Shown one piece after another: positions 1 through 13,399 of a DNA stretch of 60,000 nucleotides. A program made the position numbers and the translations under genes. Where the stretch lies: contig NC_092578.1 in NCBI RefSeq assembly GCF_037975245.1, positions 1,490,001 to 1,550,000 on the forward strand, given 5' to 3'. Source of the DNA: Apostichopus japonicus. Its lineage: Eukaryota > Echinodermata > Holothuroidea > Aspidochirotida > Stichopodidae. The notes under the pieces were generated by a model. That model ran no database searches. It had not been told where the DNA came from and was given only the letters and a program-made list of their open reading frames with translations. Position 1 is the first letter of the stretch; each line of letters opens with the position of its first letter.

Positions 1-1746
1 TTTCTGGATGTAAATTAAGCATGCTGCATTTGCATAGCATAAAACACAAACAATATTTTCCTGCCAGTTGTTGTTAGCTTTCTTTGATACACATCAGATG
101 TAGTGGTCACTGCTGAAGGGCACAATATTGGCCTTTGCTAATTTGTAAACTTATTGATAATCTGATGAACAAAGGCACAATAAAAGCCTTACAGATGTAA
201 ATGTTAAAAGAAAAGGATACTATTGCAACTTCTTCTTTCTTCCCAAATTTAAATGTGCTCATACAGAAGTGAAGGATGAAATAAACATTCAACTGACTAC
301 AATCTTAGCAAAAAATGAAAACTTCTCCAAAAAGAATGCTGAATTTTCTGATCAATCTCCTTGGTATTTCAAATAGTCTAATGAAGCAATTGACATATTA
401 TTCTACTATTACTTCATGAAGTAACTAGTCAAAAATCTCACCTGTACTTTACAACTTTGTAAATGTCGTGCCATTTGACAAATATCTCCTCAAATTTACA
501 GATGAAAACATTTCAATGACACTTTCTTGATCTGAAGGACAACATTTACAGTCACTGGACTAAACCAATTCGCTTCAAAACTTTTCCATTACCTCAGGGC
601 TTTCGCTTGAATTCTCTTGAAAATGCATTTTTACAACAGACAAATTTTTATGTCATATTACCTTCGGTATCCAAAGCATACATGCTCTCTTCTCTGGAAC
701 TGAATTTATTCTGATTATAGCAAACCTTTCTTCACAACCTTGCTAACCCTGGATTTGATCTAAACTTCATTTAAAGAGGTTTTCTATGACTAAATTTTCT
801 CAGAATAAAGCGGAACTTTCCACTGCCAAGATGTCACGATTGGGGATGGGGGAGGGGGTGGTTGAAAAGATCCCAAACCTTTGAATGACAGTGGTGGGAG
901 TTGACAAACATTACAACAGTGTTTTGTTTTGTTAATGTTCAGAATTCTGGATAGCATCACAGCTTTAGATGGAATGCTGAAGATACAGTACATGGTTAAG
1001 TGTACACAGGAGTCTAATTCATATACATCCTACAAGTACTGTACGCCATGTGCTAAACAACCCCATAAAAGTCACATGCACCCAACTGGCACGCATAACT
1101 CTCCTTTTTTTCACAATAACTTCATTGCTGTCAGCAATGACTAACCAGCTTACTGCTGTGAAGTATCATATTCTTCTGATCTGCAGATAAAAATATTGCA
1201 GCATGTTTTTGATATATTTTTCAAAAAATTGAGTGAAACCATAAATCATTACATACATAACACAGTGTGATATGTGGATGAGGGTTCATAGACCTAGTTT
1301 AACTCTCTATCCAGGCAAGCACTGTGTTTAACCACTGTTAATACAAGTAGCTTGGATGACTTGTGGTGATCGATGCGAGGAGGGAGTCCTAGGGTATGTA
1401 AGGCTAAATATTAGAGAGGTTTTATTCTAATAACTGAAGCAGTCAGTCGTTACCATCCAATTACCAGGTAAAACATTATTTGATTGTTAGTCAACCGAGA
1501 CATTAATATTATTAGCTCTGAGAGCAACTGAAAGCTACATTGGGGGTACATTATATACTGAGTAATACTAATGTGCAAAAAAGCCAGCCAATAAGGTGCT
1601 GACTTCTGCAATAATATACCAAGCACTGCAAGCAGTTTTGTAAAGTAAAATAAATAATTCCTTGAAAGACTAACTGAATGGATATATATATATATATATA
1701 TATATTATATTCATTTGCCTTTGTCGTTTACCTCCATTGCATTAAC

Positions 1747-1782
<36 letters not shown>

Positions 1783-3390
1783 TGATCTCCTCTTAATCTA
1801 GTACCTACAGCAGTCGAAAACTAGAGCTCTCTGTGATATGAGGTACACATTCTTTGTGTACACACTACACTGTGTAGACAAGGAATTTATGAGACATTGC
1901 GAAAAGTAGCAACTGAAAAAATTATAGATACATCACTGTGTCTCCATGCCACATGGTCAATTTGTAGCATCTTTAGAATTTAACCACTAGTTGTTTGCTA
2001 AAATACTTTAACATGTACAAAGTCACTTTACATCACAAAGTGTACCTTCAAGAAAGAAACTTCGCAACTTCTCTTGTTTGCCTAAAACTTTGAGCCGGTT
2101 GAATACCGGTCATCATTCACCAGTTTAGTTTATCAGATCTGATAGAAACACTGCCCCTAAACCTGCAGTGGCCCCTCCACAATCACTTTTGAGACTATCC
2201 ATATTGTCAGCACATAAGGCAACATTGTCAAGTCAAATTTACTAGGTACGATAAACTACCTTTGAATCTTGTAGCAGCTACTATACTAAGACAGTTATTT
2301 ACAAGACCACTTTACTCAGTCCCTCACGTTTAACTATTCTTAAAGAAATTAGGTACGTAAGGGTTTCCCACTCGTACCCTCATCAACAACAACACATCAT
2401 TTCTAGTTAACCTAACATGATACCATATACACTATCTTTAAGCTAAGGCCTTTCAAATCTAGTCAATACAACTATTTGAGTAACAAATCTGTTATTTTTC
2501 GCTACTACTGCTTGGAGTGCATATGTTGAATGGAGACAGGTAGAAAGCAGAGTGGGTGACATTCTTCTCAAATTTCCTTAATTTCCTTAAATTCAGCTAC
2601 AGCAGCTTGAAAGCATCCTTGATTATACATTACTTTTCAGATTTTATCTTACTTAAATCTTATTGCCTGTCTTATAAAGCTTCAACAATCTTGTCTTGTA
2701 TTTTAGATCATTCAGATGATCTTAAGAGATTTTAATATTAGCATGATCATTCTCATTAATATTCATCTCTCTCAGGAAACTCTACAGTACATGTTAGCAA
2801 AGAACACATTCAACAAATCTGCTCATTATTCTAATAAATAGTACACAGAACCAATAGTTCACCTTTTCAGATTCCCAAACAACTCTACAACACCTTCAGT
2901 AACAGCTAAGTACTGTGGTAGGAGTGATATTACTTTACATAACAGTTCTATGTAACAAAGATTTCAGAAATTTGGATTTTAATATTAAGACAATATTTGT
3001 TGGTGTATATATGTCAAACTTTGAAAAGAATGAACATGCACTACTTCACCAATAACGAAACCCTATGCAATGCTTATAGATGAGTTTCTCAAACATTTAC
3101 CTAAAAATAGATAAAATGTCAATTCTTTTTCCTTTTATTATTTGTGCCTAGGGTGAAGGTCTTCCACAATATATTGGGCTCTAACTCGATTTTTATCCAA
3201 CAGACTTTCCTGTGATTTGTAATCACATTCCATAGTGTGACTGCACTCAGCTTTTTAAGGCAAAATGCCTCTAAGCAAAGGAAAAGAAAATGTGGCACAT
3301 GCCCTTGAAAATTCAATTCACTGAACGAACATATATATCTGCTACACTCTTATCAAATGATACAACTTTAATATATTACATTGTTAGAGT
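1..3390. other. No gene recognised
   Basis: AT-rich. Apart from the AT microsatellites nothing was identified. A short open frame on the minus strand near 2110-2230 has protein-like composition but no splice sites. Confidence 0.5.
1681..1782. repeat. (AT)n microsatellites
   Basis: Two AT runs at 1682-1705 and 1748-1782 separated by about 40 bp of unique sequence. Confidence 0.95.
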
Positions 3391-3394
3391 ATCA

Positions 3395-3652
3395 GATATT
3401 GCCACCAGCTTATAGACTACACAAATTAATTCGAAGAAGTGACACAGAGATGCAAGATTTAAGAGGTACTCTGTATGTTGCAGACCAGCAAAAACAAAAA
3501 TCAGAAACATTTGTAATTGTGCTATTAAGGTAAAGAAATTGAACGGTACAACTTGGTATTTTCAGGTGACAATTTGTAACAGATATTGCCACCAGCTATC
3601 AACTTAATTTGAAGAATGGATGGAGATATGGAACATTTTACAGGTAAACTGA
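3395..3652 (+). repeat. Short direct duplication upstream of the SINE
   Basis: CAGATATTGCCACCAGCT occurs at about 3392 and 3579, each followed by a TTAATT-GAAGAA-GGAGATG-like stretch. About 187 bp apart; diverged. Confidence 0.6.
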
Positions 3653-3654
3653 TC

Positions 3655-3932
3655 AAGTGCTATGGCCAATTGCATAAAGGTTGTGGCATTTGGAGCAATG
3701 AGGCTTAGCTATCGGAAAGTTCAATCCCCAGACGGGTCATAGTAAGGTGGGTTTTTCATCCAAGAGCAATATACGGTTTTCCCATCTGAAATGACTTTCA
3801 ATATTGAAAAGATCCAAATCTGAGTTAAACTGTTGAATTGGAAAGTTGTAATCCATAAGCCCTTGCGGGCTTCTCCCACATTCATGGTCGCTTAAGCATA
3901 ACTGCCTGATTTTTATTATAATTATTAATGCT
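3655..3932 (+). mobile_element. tRNA-derived SINE, copy 1
   Basis: About 280 bp that aligns along its whole length with the minus-strand copy at 43713-44015. The head is a decayed class II (Leu/Ser-type) tRNA with an A box near 3661 and a degraded B box near 3722. A unique body follows (GGTCATAGTAAGGTGGGTTT, then the segment ending in a GCCCTTGCGGGC-like hairpin), and the 3' end is an AT-rich tail (TTATTATAATTATTAATG). This copy has diverged, with several box positions lost. Retroposed by a LINE machinery; no protein encoded. Confidence 0.8.
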
Positions 3933-3934
3933 AG

Positions 3935-5545
3935 ACCCTTTATCACAAGTTATGAATGTAATATGATATTAAATGGCAGAAATTTCCTGAAGACCTTGGT
4001 TTATATGAAAAGAAAGCAAAAGAAAAGGACATTGGCAGGATACATCAGTACCAAGTCCACTAGTAAAACATTGTATATGGTAGAGTGCACTGTTGTGTAG
4101 AGATATGTAAGTGAGGACTGATGTTAAACTAGCAAAGATTTGAATCAGGATTTCTGTTTTCCAATTATGCTGAAGATAAAGATGATATAAAATGTTACAT
4201 CTTATAAACTTCATAAAGGTTATCCTTAAACATACAAATTCTCTCAAGTTACATTAACTTTATTTTACAGAGGGAAAAAATATTTAAAAGTGCCATCAAA
4301 AGAGCAGAATGACGACCTTGAGCTATTTCTCAAAATTTGTCTCTTCTATTTTACATTTTCATGATACCAGCTTGATTAGATTCTATAGTCCTTTGGTAGT
4401 GCTAATGTAGTGAAAACCATGTGTCTGAATGACTAGTTAATGTGACATACATCATCCTGTCAAAATTTAAAGGTCATTACTTATGGACCATGGAGTTATC
4501 ACCTGCTGAGCCATCTGGTACATCAAAATTGCTAACCCACTTGATATTAACATGTAAGAAGAAAAGTTAATAAAGCAAACTCATGACATCAAAAGTCTCT
4601 CTTATTCTCCAGGGTAACATGTAAATGACATGCTTTTTCTTAAGGGGCGGGGGGGGGGAGGGGGACGGTACTTTCATGCTCAATGCCAAGAACTACTGAA
4701 CTTGTCTGGCAACATTTGAACCCTGTTTATGGCCTCACCAAGACTATGCCCAGCTTCCCTCTTTGACAGTTACACTTAAATATAATAAAATCCACAAAAA
4801 AGTCTTGCTAAACATTACAGTTCTTGATAAGTAAGTTGACAAGTATTGTCCCTTGAGGATTTTATCAAAAGTATTGGTATTTGCAAACCAAATCAACACT
4901 TGTCAAACTATAAACTTGTCATTACTGTTGTCAACCCCACCCCTTTTCGGGTTGCCTTCAATATAATTTTTGAAAGTTAATAAAAGAAAAGTTAAGGTTT
5001 TTATATATGTCACATCCAGGTACTTGGAATATTTTATAAACTTGACATAAACACCCCCATGGGAAACCCTGTCTTTTAGGGGGATTTTAATATTTTTTTT
5101 GGTTTTCTTTCTGCATGTTTTTAGTCTTATAGACCAATTGAAAGATATAGAGTAGGTTGTCAGGTTCTGAAGGTAAAAGCAGACTAGGGGGTGCCACTAG
5201 TTACCTGTATGTAATATTAAACATTGTCCACAGTAGTATCAGAAAAGGACTGCAGTATGAACCCACTATATCCAGACAATGTGAAAAGGAAAAGTTTAAT
5301 ATTTCAAACAAAATTCTTAAATTAGTACATCCTGAATTTGGCTAATGAAGTAGAATTTTAGCAAACTATTGACAGGTCTATTGGCATGTCTTTTACATCC
5401 CCAGTTTAAGCTTACCAGGCAGTCACAAGGGAGGGGGACACACAGGAAAGGAATGTAAGTGTCAGGGGTTTTAACTTGTGCCATCCTTTAATATACCAAT
5501 CATGCAACTACTGTATTATTACATATTGAATTCGTAAAAGTTCTC
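3935..5545. other. No gene recognised
   Basis: AT-rich unique sequence with a G-rich run at 4645-4666. Short chance reading frames only. Confidence 0.5.
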
Positions 5546-5548
5546 AAT

Positions 5549-5830
5549 GGAGTACTCTCTGGATCAAAGCATAGTCACATAGATAATCTATTTATGAAAG
5601 AGTAGTCCTAATTTATGAATGTACCTATTTGGAGTACTCTAGTCACATAAATATTCTATTTATGGTAGAGTAGTCCTAATTTATGACCACACCAATTTGG
5701 AGTACTCTAGTCACATAAATATTCTATTTATGGTAGAGTAGTCTTAATTTATGAATGTACCCATTTGGATTACTCTCTGGATCATAGCTAAGTGATATAA
5801 ATATTCTAGTTATGGTAGAGAAGCCCTTAT
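5549..5830 (+). repeat. 68-bp tandem repeat, about 4 copies
   Basis: GGAGTACTCT (or GGATTACTCT) begins units at 5549, 5631, 5699 and 5767. The unit includes AGTCACATAAATATTCTATT and TATGGTAGAGTAGTCCTAAT. The first unit carries a 13-14 bp extra piece (CTGGATCAAAGC), also present in the last unit. Confidence 0.9.
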
Positions 5831-5834
5831 TTCT

Positions 5835-8800
5835 GAATAAACGATGTGCTTTGTGAATGTCAAGCAGTTGTTCATCCGTTATATATGTGGAATGTCTCCG
5901 AAAAGGTAAATGATTTTACCACGAGTTACTGCATGCATACAACGTTCAGAATATCAAACTGGCAAGATCACACAAAATAAAGAATTGCCCAAAAAGAGAC
6001 ACTTGCACGCTAGAGTAAAGATTCACTGACTGTCTGGGATAAGTTAAGCATGAAAGAATGAGGAGAGGAGTAGACTCCAACCCTGGGGACTCCAACCCTG
6101 GGGATTTCTCAATGCTTATAAAATCGTACCAATAGCACAGTTACTACTGCCCTAAATCTTGATGTAGAGATTTGGTAACAGCTATGAAGTACCCTCATAT
6201 TTTCAAAACTGAAGAAGTACCAAACCCAGTCTCCTAACTATCAAACTGTGATACCATACCAGCAGCTGTATTAGATCTGCAGCTTTTTGTCACCTTCCTA
6301 TGACTTTTTATTAACCAAAATGAGGTATTTTATTCTTTTTAAAAATTTAAGGCTGTACATCGTATCAAGGTCACATGATAAGCAGTAAATCAAAACCAAA
6401 AATAACCTTTGTCACTTCTTCAGTTTGGTGAATAACCAAGAATACCCGCCCGCAAGGTAAGAGCCTCTAAATTCTATTCACATTATGCCCACAGGCTAAT
6501 GAATTGGGCGACTATCAATTAAATGTTTGCAAGAGAGAAGAAGCCCAACTGTTCTATTTACTGCAAAAAGTCTTGTGTAGAGAGGGCTGGGATATTTTAT
6601 TCCCAGTTCGATCTTCTTAGAGGCTAAGTAAAAATCTTCTGAAGAAGATCTTGGTAGGGTCAAAGTGTCATGCCCTCTGACACTTATATCATTTACGCAA
6701 TTACTAAACAGGTAGTAAATGGGGAGTAAGGGGAGAATGGGGAGGATGGAGAGTAAATGAGAAGAATTTAATGTCATACTGGAATGTGACAGGCTCATGA
6801 TAAATTGAGAGTAGCATAACAGTGGATATGTTTTATGGATAATGAAAGAAGAAAAGAGTTATGTCCCTGTTAGCAAACTAAACTGAGGGAGTTTGTTATT
6901 TTTGACTCCTCTGGTGTTCATCAATCTAGCTAAAGAGATCTGATATGCAGTTGACCTTTTGGGATTAAAACATGTGTGAACAAAGAGGAAATGAATCTAT
7001 ACAGCCATCCAACAAATTTATAACTTTTGACATTGGAGCTCGAAACATGAGCCATGAACTCCAGCAGAGGAGACAAGGTGGTAAGAGGAGAAGGCTGTTT
7101 TAGATATTCAGAGAGATACTTTCAGCAGATGGACATTCCTCATATCAGTGCTGTCCTGGTGTTTGCATTTTTTCTTGACAATCTGTCTAGAATTGGATGA
7201 ACCCTTCCTCATCTTTCTGCCACTCAAACTCTCAATCTTTTTTCTTCTTTCTTTTGACAATAAAGCTGTATGCATAGAGTATGTAGAAGGAGATGAATGC
7301 AGTGGCTTTTAGTCAAGAGGCAGTTTCTACTCATCTATTTTGTAATTATAACATTAATCTAACCAAAGGTTTTCACCAAACTTTGGCAAATATTCCCCTC
7401 CCATTTTCCTTCCCATAAAAACTTTAAATCCAATAGAAACAAATCAAAGTGTTTGCTTTATTAATGAGTGGACTAACTTTTGTTAAGTTTAAGGAATAAT
7501 GTACTGTACACTACAGTTAATGATGTTCACAAGTCACATTTATTCACACACAGTTGTGTCCATACGCTAGTGTATGACGACAACTGTGTACATACAACTG
7601 TGTGCTTAACCAAATGATCACCTTCCTACAAACTGAAATCTAGCTATTTTCACTAAACTTAAGAATCATGTACAACCAATGTAAACTTTCTTTTCAATTC
7701 CCAAAGTCTGAGAAATGTAATATTTTATACACATCTGGAGACAATTTGATGTAAAAGGACCCAAGCAAAGCTGTAAATTCTAAAACTGATTATGGGTACA
7801 ACCACGAACAGCTAGCCACAGTATGAGGAGTAATTTGATTGGGTGTATGTTAACTTTCATCTCTGTCATGGCTCCTTGCTTCACCTTATGGTATTTTTAT
7901 GTGCAATAATTCTGCTTGGAAGAAATTTGGTATGTAATTCCATACCACTTCAAAAGTATTGTTACCCATATTTCAAATAACGAAAAGGTTTAACTTGATC
8001 AAAATTGATTATGATTTTATATGATATGTGGTCTTAATTTTTTTTTTTTTAAAGATCAAGTAGCTAGTTCAGATAGAAACTGTGATGGATTCTTGGTCTG
8101 TGTTTCAATCCTACTAATACATACTTTAAAACTTTTCTTTAAAGCAGCTTTTTGCATCTGCTTGACAATTTAATTTGGGGCATTGCTCATAGTAACATTG
8201 CTATTTGATTAATGAGCGATTAATAATGAATCTGATTTGCGTCTCCAACAAGTTTTTGCACAATTTGTTTTTTTCACTTCGAAAAACCAGACGTATTATC
8301 ATAAAACCAGACATATTATCGTAATCACAGACCAATTTGTAAGTTTTACAAGTTTGTAAATGGCAAATTCATGAAATTTGAAATGAAGCTTAAATTTTAC
8401 TTGAACAAAAGCTTAGGACCTACATTTTTATGGAATCAAATAGTAGTAAAGTAAAATAATCACAAATTAAGTCAAAATGGTGACAAAAGAATTTCACTTC
8501 CTTTTAGTATTAACCCCATTATTATGTATAGCCCCCTCCCTACCTCATGCAACATGCACTGCACCCAAGCCTCATCCCAAATAAACAAGTTGATCAAATT
8601 CTGATATGATCAGCATTATTGCATTATAACTACATGATTAACATAAACATTGAAGTTGCTCTTTTCATTACTTTAAAAAGTGTGAATTTTGTATCTTTAA
8701 ATTTTGATGTGTTATCTTTCAATTTCATGTGCATGGTTGAATATATGCCGTCAGCATGTAAAGCTACTCGCTGTAATAATTGGCCAGACATTGGAAAAAT

Positions 8801-9900
8801 ATCCTCAGCTAAAAGAGGGGAAAACATCAAGGAAAGGGAAACCAAAATGATGAGAAGAAAATTGAGTAGACTGGATGGAAGATGTGACACAATAATTTAA
8901 TCAACATCTGTTCATCTGAATTTCAGGTTCTTATTAATATCCTAAGCCTGCAGGGTTGAGCAGAGCTCGGATCATTAAAAAATGAAAATACCTTAACTTT
9001 CAATTTTTCCTTACAAAACGTAAAAAAAAGAGAAAAGAGTTTGCAAATATTCATCATGCCTTCGTACCGGTCTTTTCCGTCTGTGACTATCGGTCTTCTC
9101 TTTCAGTTTTCATCTCTTTTTTTTTTCTCTCTTTTTCCCTGAGAGGCAATTTGGAGACCATTTACCAACCTCATGGATATTCTTTCCTTATTGATTACCC
9201 CTGTCACATGATACTTGCTTCGGCAGATTTATATTTCATGAATTATTCATTGATTACACGTTGGGAGGACTTCTTCCCAAAACAGGCTCTTCAGAATCTT
9301 CCAGTGGATAAAAGTCTCCACTTCAAAGCTGTACTTGGAACGACGATAAATAGCAACAAAACATTAAAATTTTATTACAAATTTATTGTTTTATTTCCGA
9401 AGCGTCATCATGTGTCAATTGTTCATCAAAGAATTGGTTGAATAAACTACAGTAGTCATGTTTAATATATAGACTGTACAGTGTGTGTATAGTGTGAAAG
9501 CAACTTGTGAAGGAGATTTTAACATGCACACAGTTGCAGATAAAAAGTTCAAAATTGTGCCTTGCAAAAGTGATATTTCTTCATCTGTCATTCAACTACA
9601 ACACCGGAAAATGTCAAACAAGCGCACCTCTTCTCAAGGTATTTTCCTTCCTCTTTAGACTTAAGAATAGATCTTAACTCTGCTTTTAGACTTTAAACAG
9701 GTACTTTATAGTTGGTTCTTCTACTGTACTCTGTTAACTTACTAATGAAACTTGTGGGCTAATGATGATTTATATTTATGCAAAATATAGTTTTTAATCC
9801 CCAACATCAAACGACATATAAATATGATTTACAGGTTGACAGATATAACTTTTGAGTATCATTCCAACCATAAGATGTTTTCAGTCACAGCAACATTTTT
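5835..9900. other. No gene recognised
   Basis: Contains a doubled GACTCCAACCCTGGG at 6074-6104, the hairpin at 7546 and a solo AAAGCAGCTTTTTG end near 8142. The frames at 6496-6798, 8619-8900 (open on both strands) and 9151-9441 have no recognised domain or splice context. Confidence 0.45.
7546..7590. repeat. Long hairpin
   Basis: ACACAGTTGTGTCCATAC, then a short loop, then GTATGACGACAACTGTGT: arms of about 18 bp with one or two mismatches, followed by another copy of ACAACTGTGTG. Confidence 0.7.
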
Positions 9901-9903
9901 TGG

Positions 9904-10175
9904 GCTTCCCCAGGGGAAAAACTATGGAGTCACTCTTATCGACCTTGCAAAATTGTGAGGGGGACCGCAGATTGCAAAGTGGACAACGACTATAAGGCAG
10001 ATCACAAAGTCGGTAATTACCAGTACAGTAAGATTCGTCCAACATGGTTTCATCATTGTAGTCAAAGCGGAAACCAAAGTGAATGAATCACACATCCGGA
10101 GTCTATGCATACTAAGTTCTTCAATACCGCCCTCATTAGCTTTCGGGGAAACATTTTATACTGTACTTCTGATTC
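9904..10175 (+). mobile_element. Dispersed ~270-bp repeat, copy 1
   Basis: Shares most of its length with 53406-53700, including AAACTATGGAGTCAC, GCAGATCACAAAGTCGGTAA and AAGTTCTTCAATACCG, and ends with GGGGAAACATTTTATACTGT. The 5' end contains a CCCC-AGG-GGGG type short palindrome. No coding capacity; probably a non-autonomous mobile element, class unknown. Confidence 0.72.
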
Positions 10176-10179
10176 CAGA

Positions 10180-13100
10180 CAGTATAACATATTACTGAGG
10201 CCTGTTTCCCTGGGTTCCATTTCTAAAAACCCATTCCTAGTCATTACAGTGTCTATTTTTCAGAGCATATAGTCACATAAATTTTGTGCCAATAAAAATA
10301 TGGTGTTGTGTCCTTCAACAGAGATTAGATAAATCAATTTGAAAATGAAAGACGAAATGGCTAAAATTATCTCTACTAAACAGTTGTGAATAATCAATAT
10401 AAATGAGTGACTGACTCAGCTAGTGATTTATTACACATCCAGGAATGTGCTCAGGAATATTTGAGTACCGGGCAGATTTGTGCTGTAGTGTGATCCACAT
10501 CCTGGGTAAGGGGGTAAGGGATGGATGGGGGTGACCCCCTCCCCATTGGAAAATTTAATAATAAACAGTTTTGTAGTGGTTATGCCGTCCAACTGAGGTT
10601 AAATGCATGGAAACAAAGTTTATCTGTGGTTCCTACTGTTCAAAGTTTTGAAGTGTTAGGGTCAACTTCCAATGTCATTCTTAATTAAACCTGAAAAATA
10701 AGATGAATTTATGCTTGAAACTAGTGTTGCATAATTTTTATTTCACAGCTTTTCTTTGATAAAAATTAAAATAGCTCTAAACTATTTCTTCAAAGAAAAC
10801 CATTCCACAGTCACACATTGATATTCATGTCAGAAAACAACATGATCAACAATGCATGAGGCTAAGGTTGGGTCCTTAACCCATATTTTTGTCAGAGGTC
10901 AAATTGATATAATTTGTCAATAATATTTTAATTAGTTCTAGATTTGGATATTTTATCAGGCTCGCATCTGTTGACCTGACAATATTAATTACTGAGTGTT
11001 ACTGTATTGCTTAATGTCTCTACTGCGTCGAGATTTCCTGTATTAATATTATAAGAACCTATTAACACAGTACTAATGGCAGACAGGAAATAATTAGATT
11101 GATGGACACAAACAGAAATAGATCCAAATAGCTCGCTATGGGAGTAACGAAACTGATAAGTGCCTTGCTAATTGAGTACCAGTTGAAGGGGAATTGAGAT
11201 ATTATGGCTTTATTTAAATGTTATTGCAGCAATTGAGAAATGAAAATGTTACATCTAACTTCCTTAAGTGACTTGTGCAAAAACAACTACTGAATAGCAA
11301 TATCTTTCAAATTAACAATTATCTCAAACTGGAAAATGTTATGTTCATAGACTTAAATGATGGCAGAAATCAGGGTTACATGACACAGAAATAGTTAGTT
11401 CTGTTCAAACCAGCTAGCTACATGGGTTCAAGTTTAAGCCCCCCTCCCCCATCTCTTACTGTACACAAGCCCTACATGAATGCTTCTAACAACATAAAGG
11501 ATATTTTTCCAGCTGGTAGTCAGGCACACTGGACTGAGAAAGGCACAGTGGATGTGGACAATTGTCCCAGAGTGGTGACCAAAAGCATAGATTCATATCA
11601 ATAATAAAGTCTGCTAAGAAAACAATCTGCTAGATGCTTTGTTGTGTTAGAATGAGAAGAAGGGTCATTGACCGGTTAATAGGGGTGTAAAATAATCACC
11701 AGTTTACTCTAGACAAGGTAGAGTGCTTGTATTGTGGGTAGGTGAGATTCAAGTGAAGTTAATACACAGAAACAGGATAGACTGAATGGATATTAGCCTT
11801 CGTAAAAGTCTCAAGACCTTCAAATGATTAAAACACCTTCCCATCTATCTCACCACCCCCAAACCTTCCAACACCTACCCACCCCTAAAATATTTAACTT
11901 TCACATCTGAGAAGTCAATTTCAGCTGCACTACTATACATGTCAAGATGTACATGAGATTAGGCGTTGCTGTTACAATTACACTCTTCACATTTTCATTC
12001 TGGATTCAATTTATAGTAAATGTTTAGTCCCAAATTTCAACCCAAAATGTTTCATGTTTGCACTAAGTCACATTCCTAAAGCCAATTTACTTCTCTTTCC
12101 TAGCTTTAACAATATTTGAAACAAAGCTCTGACCAGTTAAACGTTAAAATAATAACGTTATGGGCTATTCTGATATCCAAAATTCACCAAAGTACATCCA
12201 AACGAGTTGTTTTAAAATCGTGAATGGTGTCTCGCAGCGGTATCTATAAAATGCCAAACTACTATTTTCCGTTCAGTGTAGCCTTTCATCTTCTATTTCA
12301 TCCTTCCTGACCTGAATGATAAACACAAACGTCTGTGATATCCGGAAAGGAAATACCGATTGTCATCATAACCATAATAACACTGAGTCAGGTACTTTGA
12401 AATTAAGTTCTGTTCCAAGAAATCTATTCAATAGCTTCCATTAATCAGATATCAAACTGAACTACTGTTAGTATACAGTGCATTTTAAGTTCTGCTGACA
12501 TCTGGTATAGCGATTAAGTTACTATTAAATAACATATTTGACAGAGATATTTCCTCTATCACACATTTGGAGATTTCCGTAATAGGGGTACACACATAGA
12601 GATATGAAATGGTACTTGGCTTCTCTTGGAGTGATAGGGACTTTGGTGTAAGGTTGTAAAACCAACAACCCAAAGGACTGATCTGGTCATATTCCCCCCG
12701 CCCCCCCAACACACACCCCACCCCATGTTTTGTCATAGAGCTCAGGTGTAAAGATTTTGATACAAGCAAGAAAACAAATTGGAAGAAAACATGACAATGC
12801 AGAGATGTCAGCACACCACCCTTATGTCTCATTAATATTCATGAGCAAACTTAAATGATTAGCCAATTATGGACATGTTCGCTTTCAAATATCCATAGGA
12901 ATTGTTCTAAATTGTAAAAGGATATACAGTATATGCGGAGAAAAATACAAAATGCATTCATTCACTTGTCCATATAGGAGAGGAATTCCTTGAGATGCAT
13001 CCTAAAATTTATATCTAACTGTGATGATAAGGTGTAACGATTGAGTTTGTACAGTCGTCTAAACGGAAGAACTTTTCAAGAACGAATTACAAACATTGTC

Positions 13101-13300
13101 ATCTACTTAGTATTTTTATTACGTCCAAGTTCGACCCTCAAAATGTAATGTTTAGATACCCGTACTATCCCTGTCTGTCTATGATAGAGACTGTGTTGAT
13201 TCCCTATTGTTTATCTATTATTTGGAGGCGTGCACATGACTGCTTAACACATAGACCTAATGCCATTCCAAGGCCAATTTCAAATCACACCAACCTACAG
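10180..13300. other. No gene recognised
   Basis: Unique AT-rich DNA with one diverged R1 copy (11660) and a C-rich run near 12697. The 115-codon minus frame at 12485-12832 crosses that C-rich run and is judged random. Presumably intron of the integrin gene. Confidence 0.45.
11660..11750 (+). repeat. Dispersed short repeat family R1, diverged copy
   Basis: Follows the family order: GGTCATTGACCGGTTAATAG, a CACCAGTTTACTCTAGACAA block, then GTAGAGTGCTTGTATTGTGG and GTAGGTGAG. R1 consensus by eye: GGTTACC, TAGACATGGTAG, GGTGCTAAGGTTGTGAGG, ACAGGTAAGTGAGG. Low identity to the core. Confidence 0.45.
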
Positions 13301-13396
13301 CATGGAGAGAAATTCAGGCCACTTCTTGGAAAGTTCAAAGTCTTTAACGATTACGAATGGTATGACACGACATTTGCCAATGAACTATTATTAACG
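13301..13396 (+). other. Exon-like segment, plus strand
   Basis: 96 nt (32 codons, phase 0 at both ends) between acceptor CACACCAACCTACAG and donor ACG|GTAAGAG. The peptide HGEKFRPLLGKFKVFNDYEW is followed by YDTTFANELLLT. The composition looks protein-like but no family was recognised, and no compatible neighbouring exon was found on the plus strand. It lies in what should be the next integrin intron, on the opposite strand. Confidence 0.22.
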
Positions 13397-13399
13397 GTA

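Noticed and set aside
2110-2240. Minus-strand frame with MDSLKSDCGGATAGLGAVFL
   Set aside because: Protein-like but with no usable acceptor upstream and no neighbours.
8619-8900. Open frames on both strands (93 and 86 codons)
   Set aside because: Neither shows a domain or a plausible exon border; expected by chance in this much sequence.
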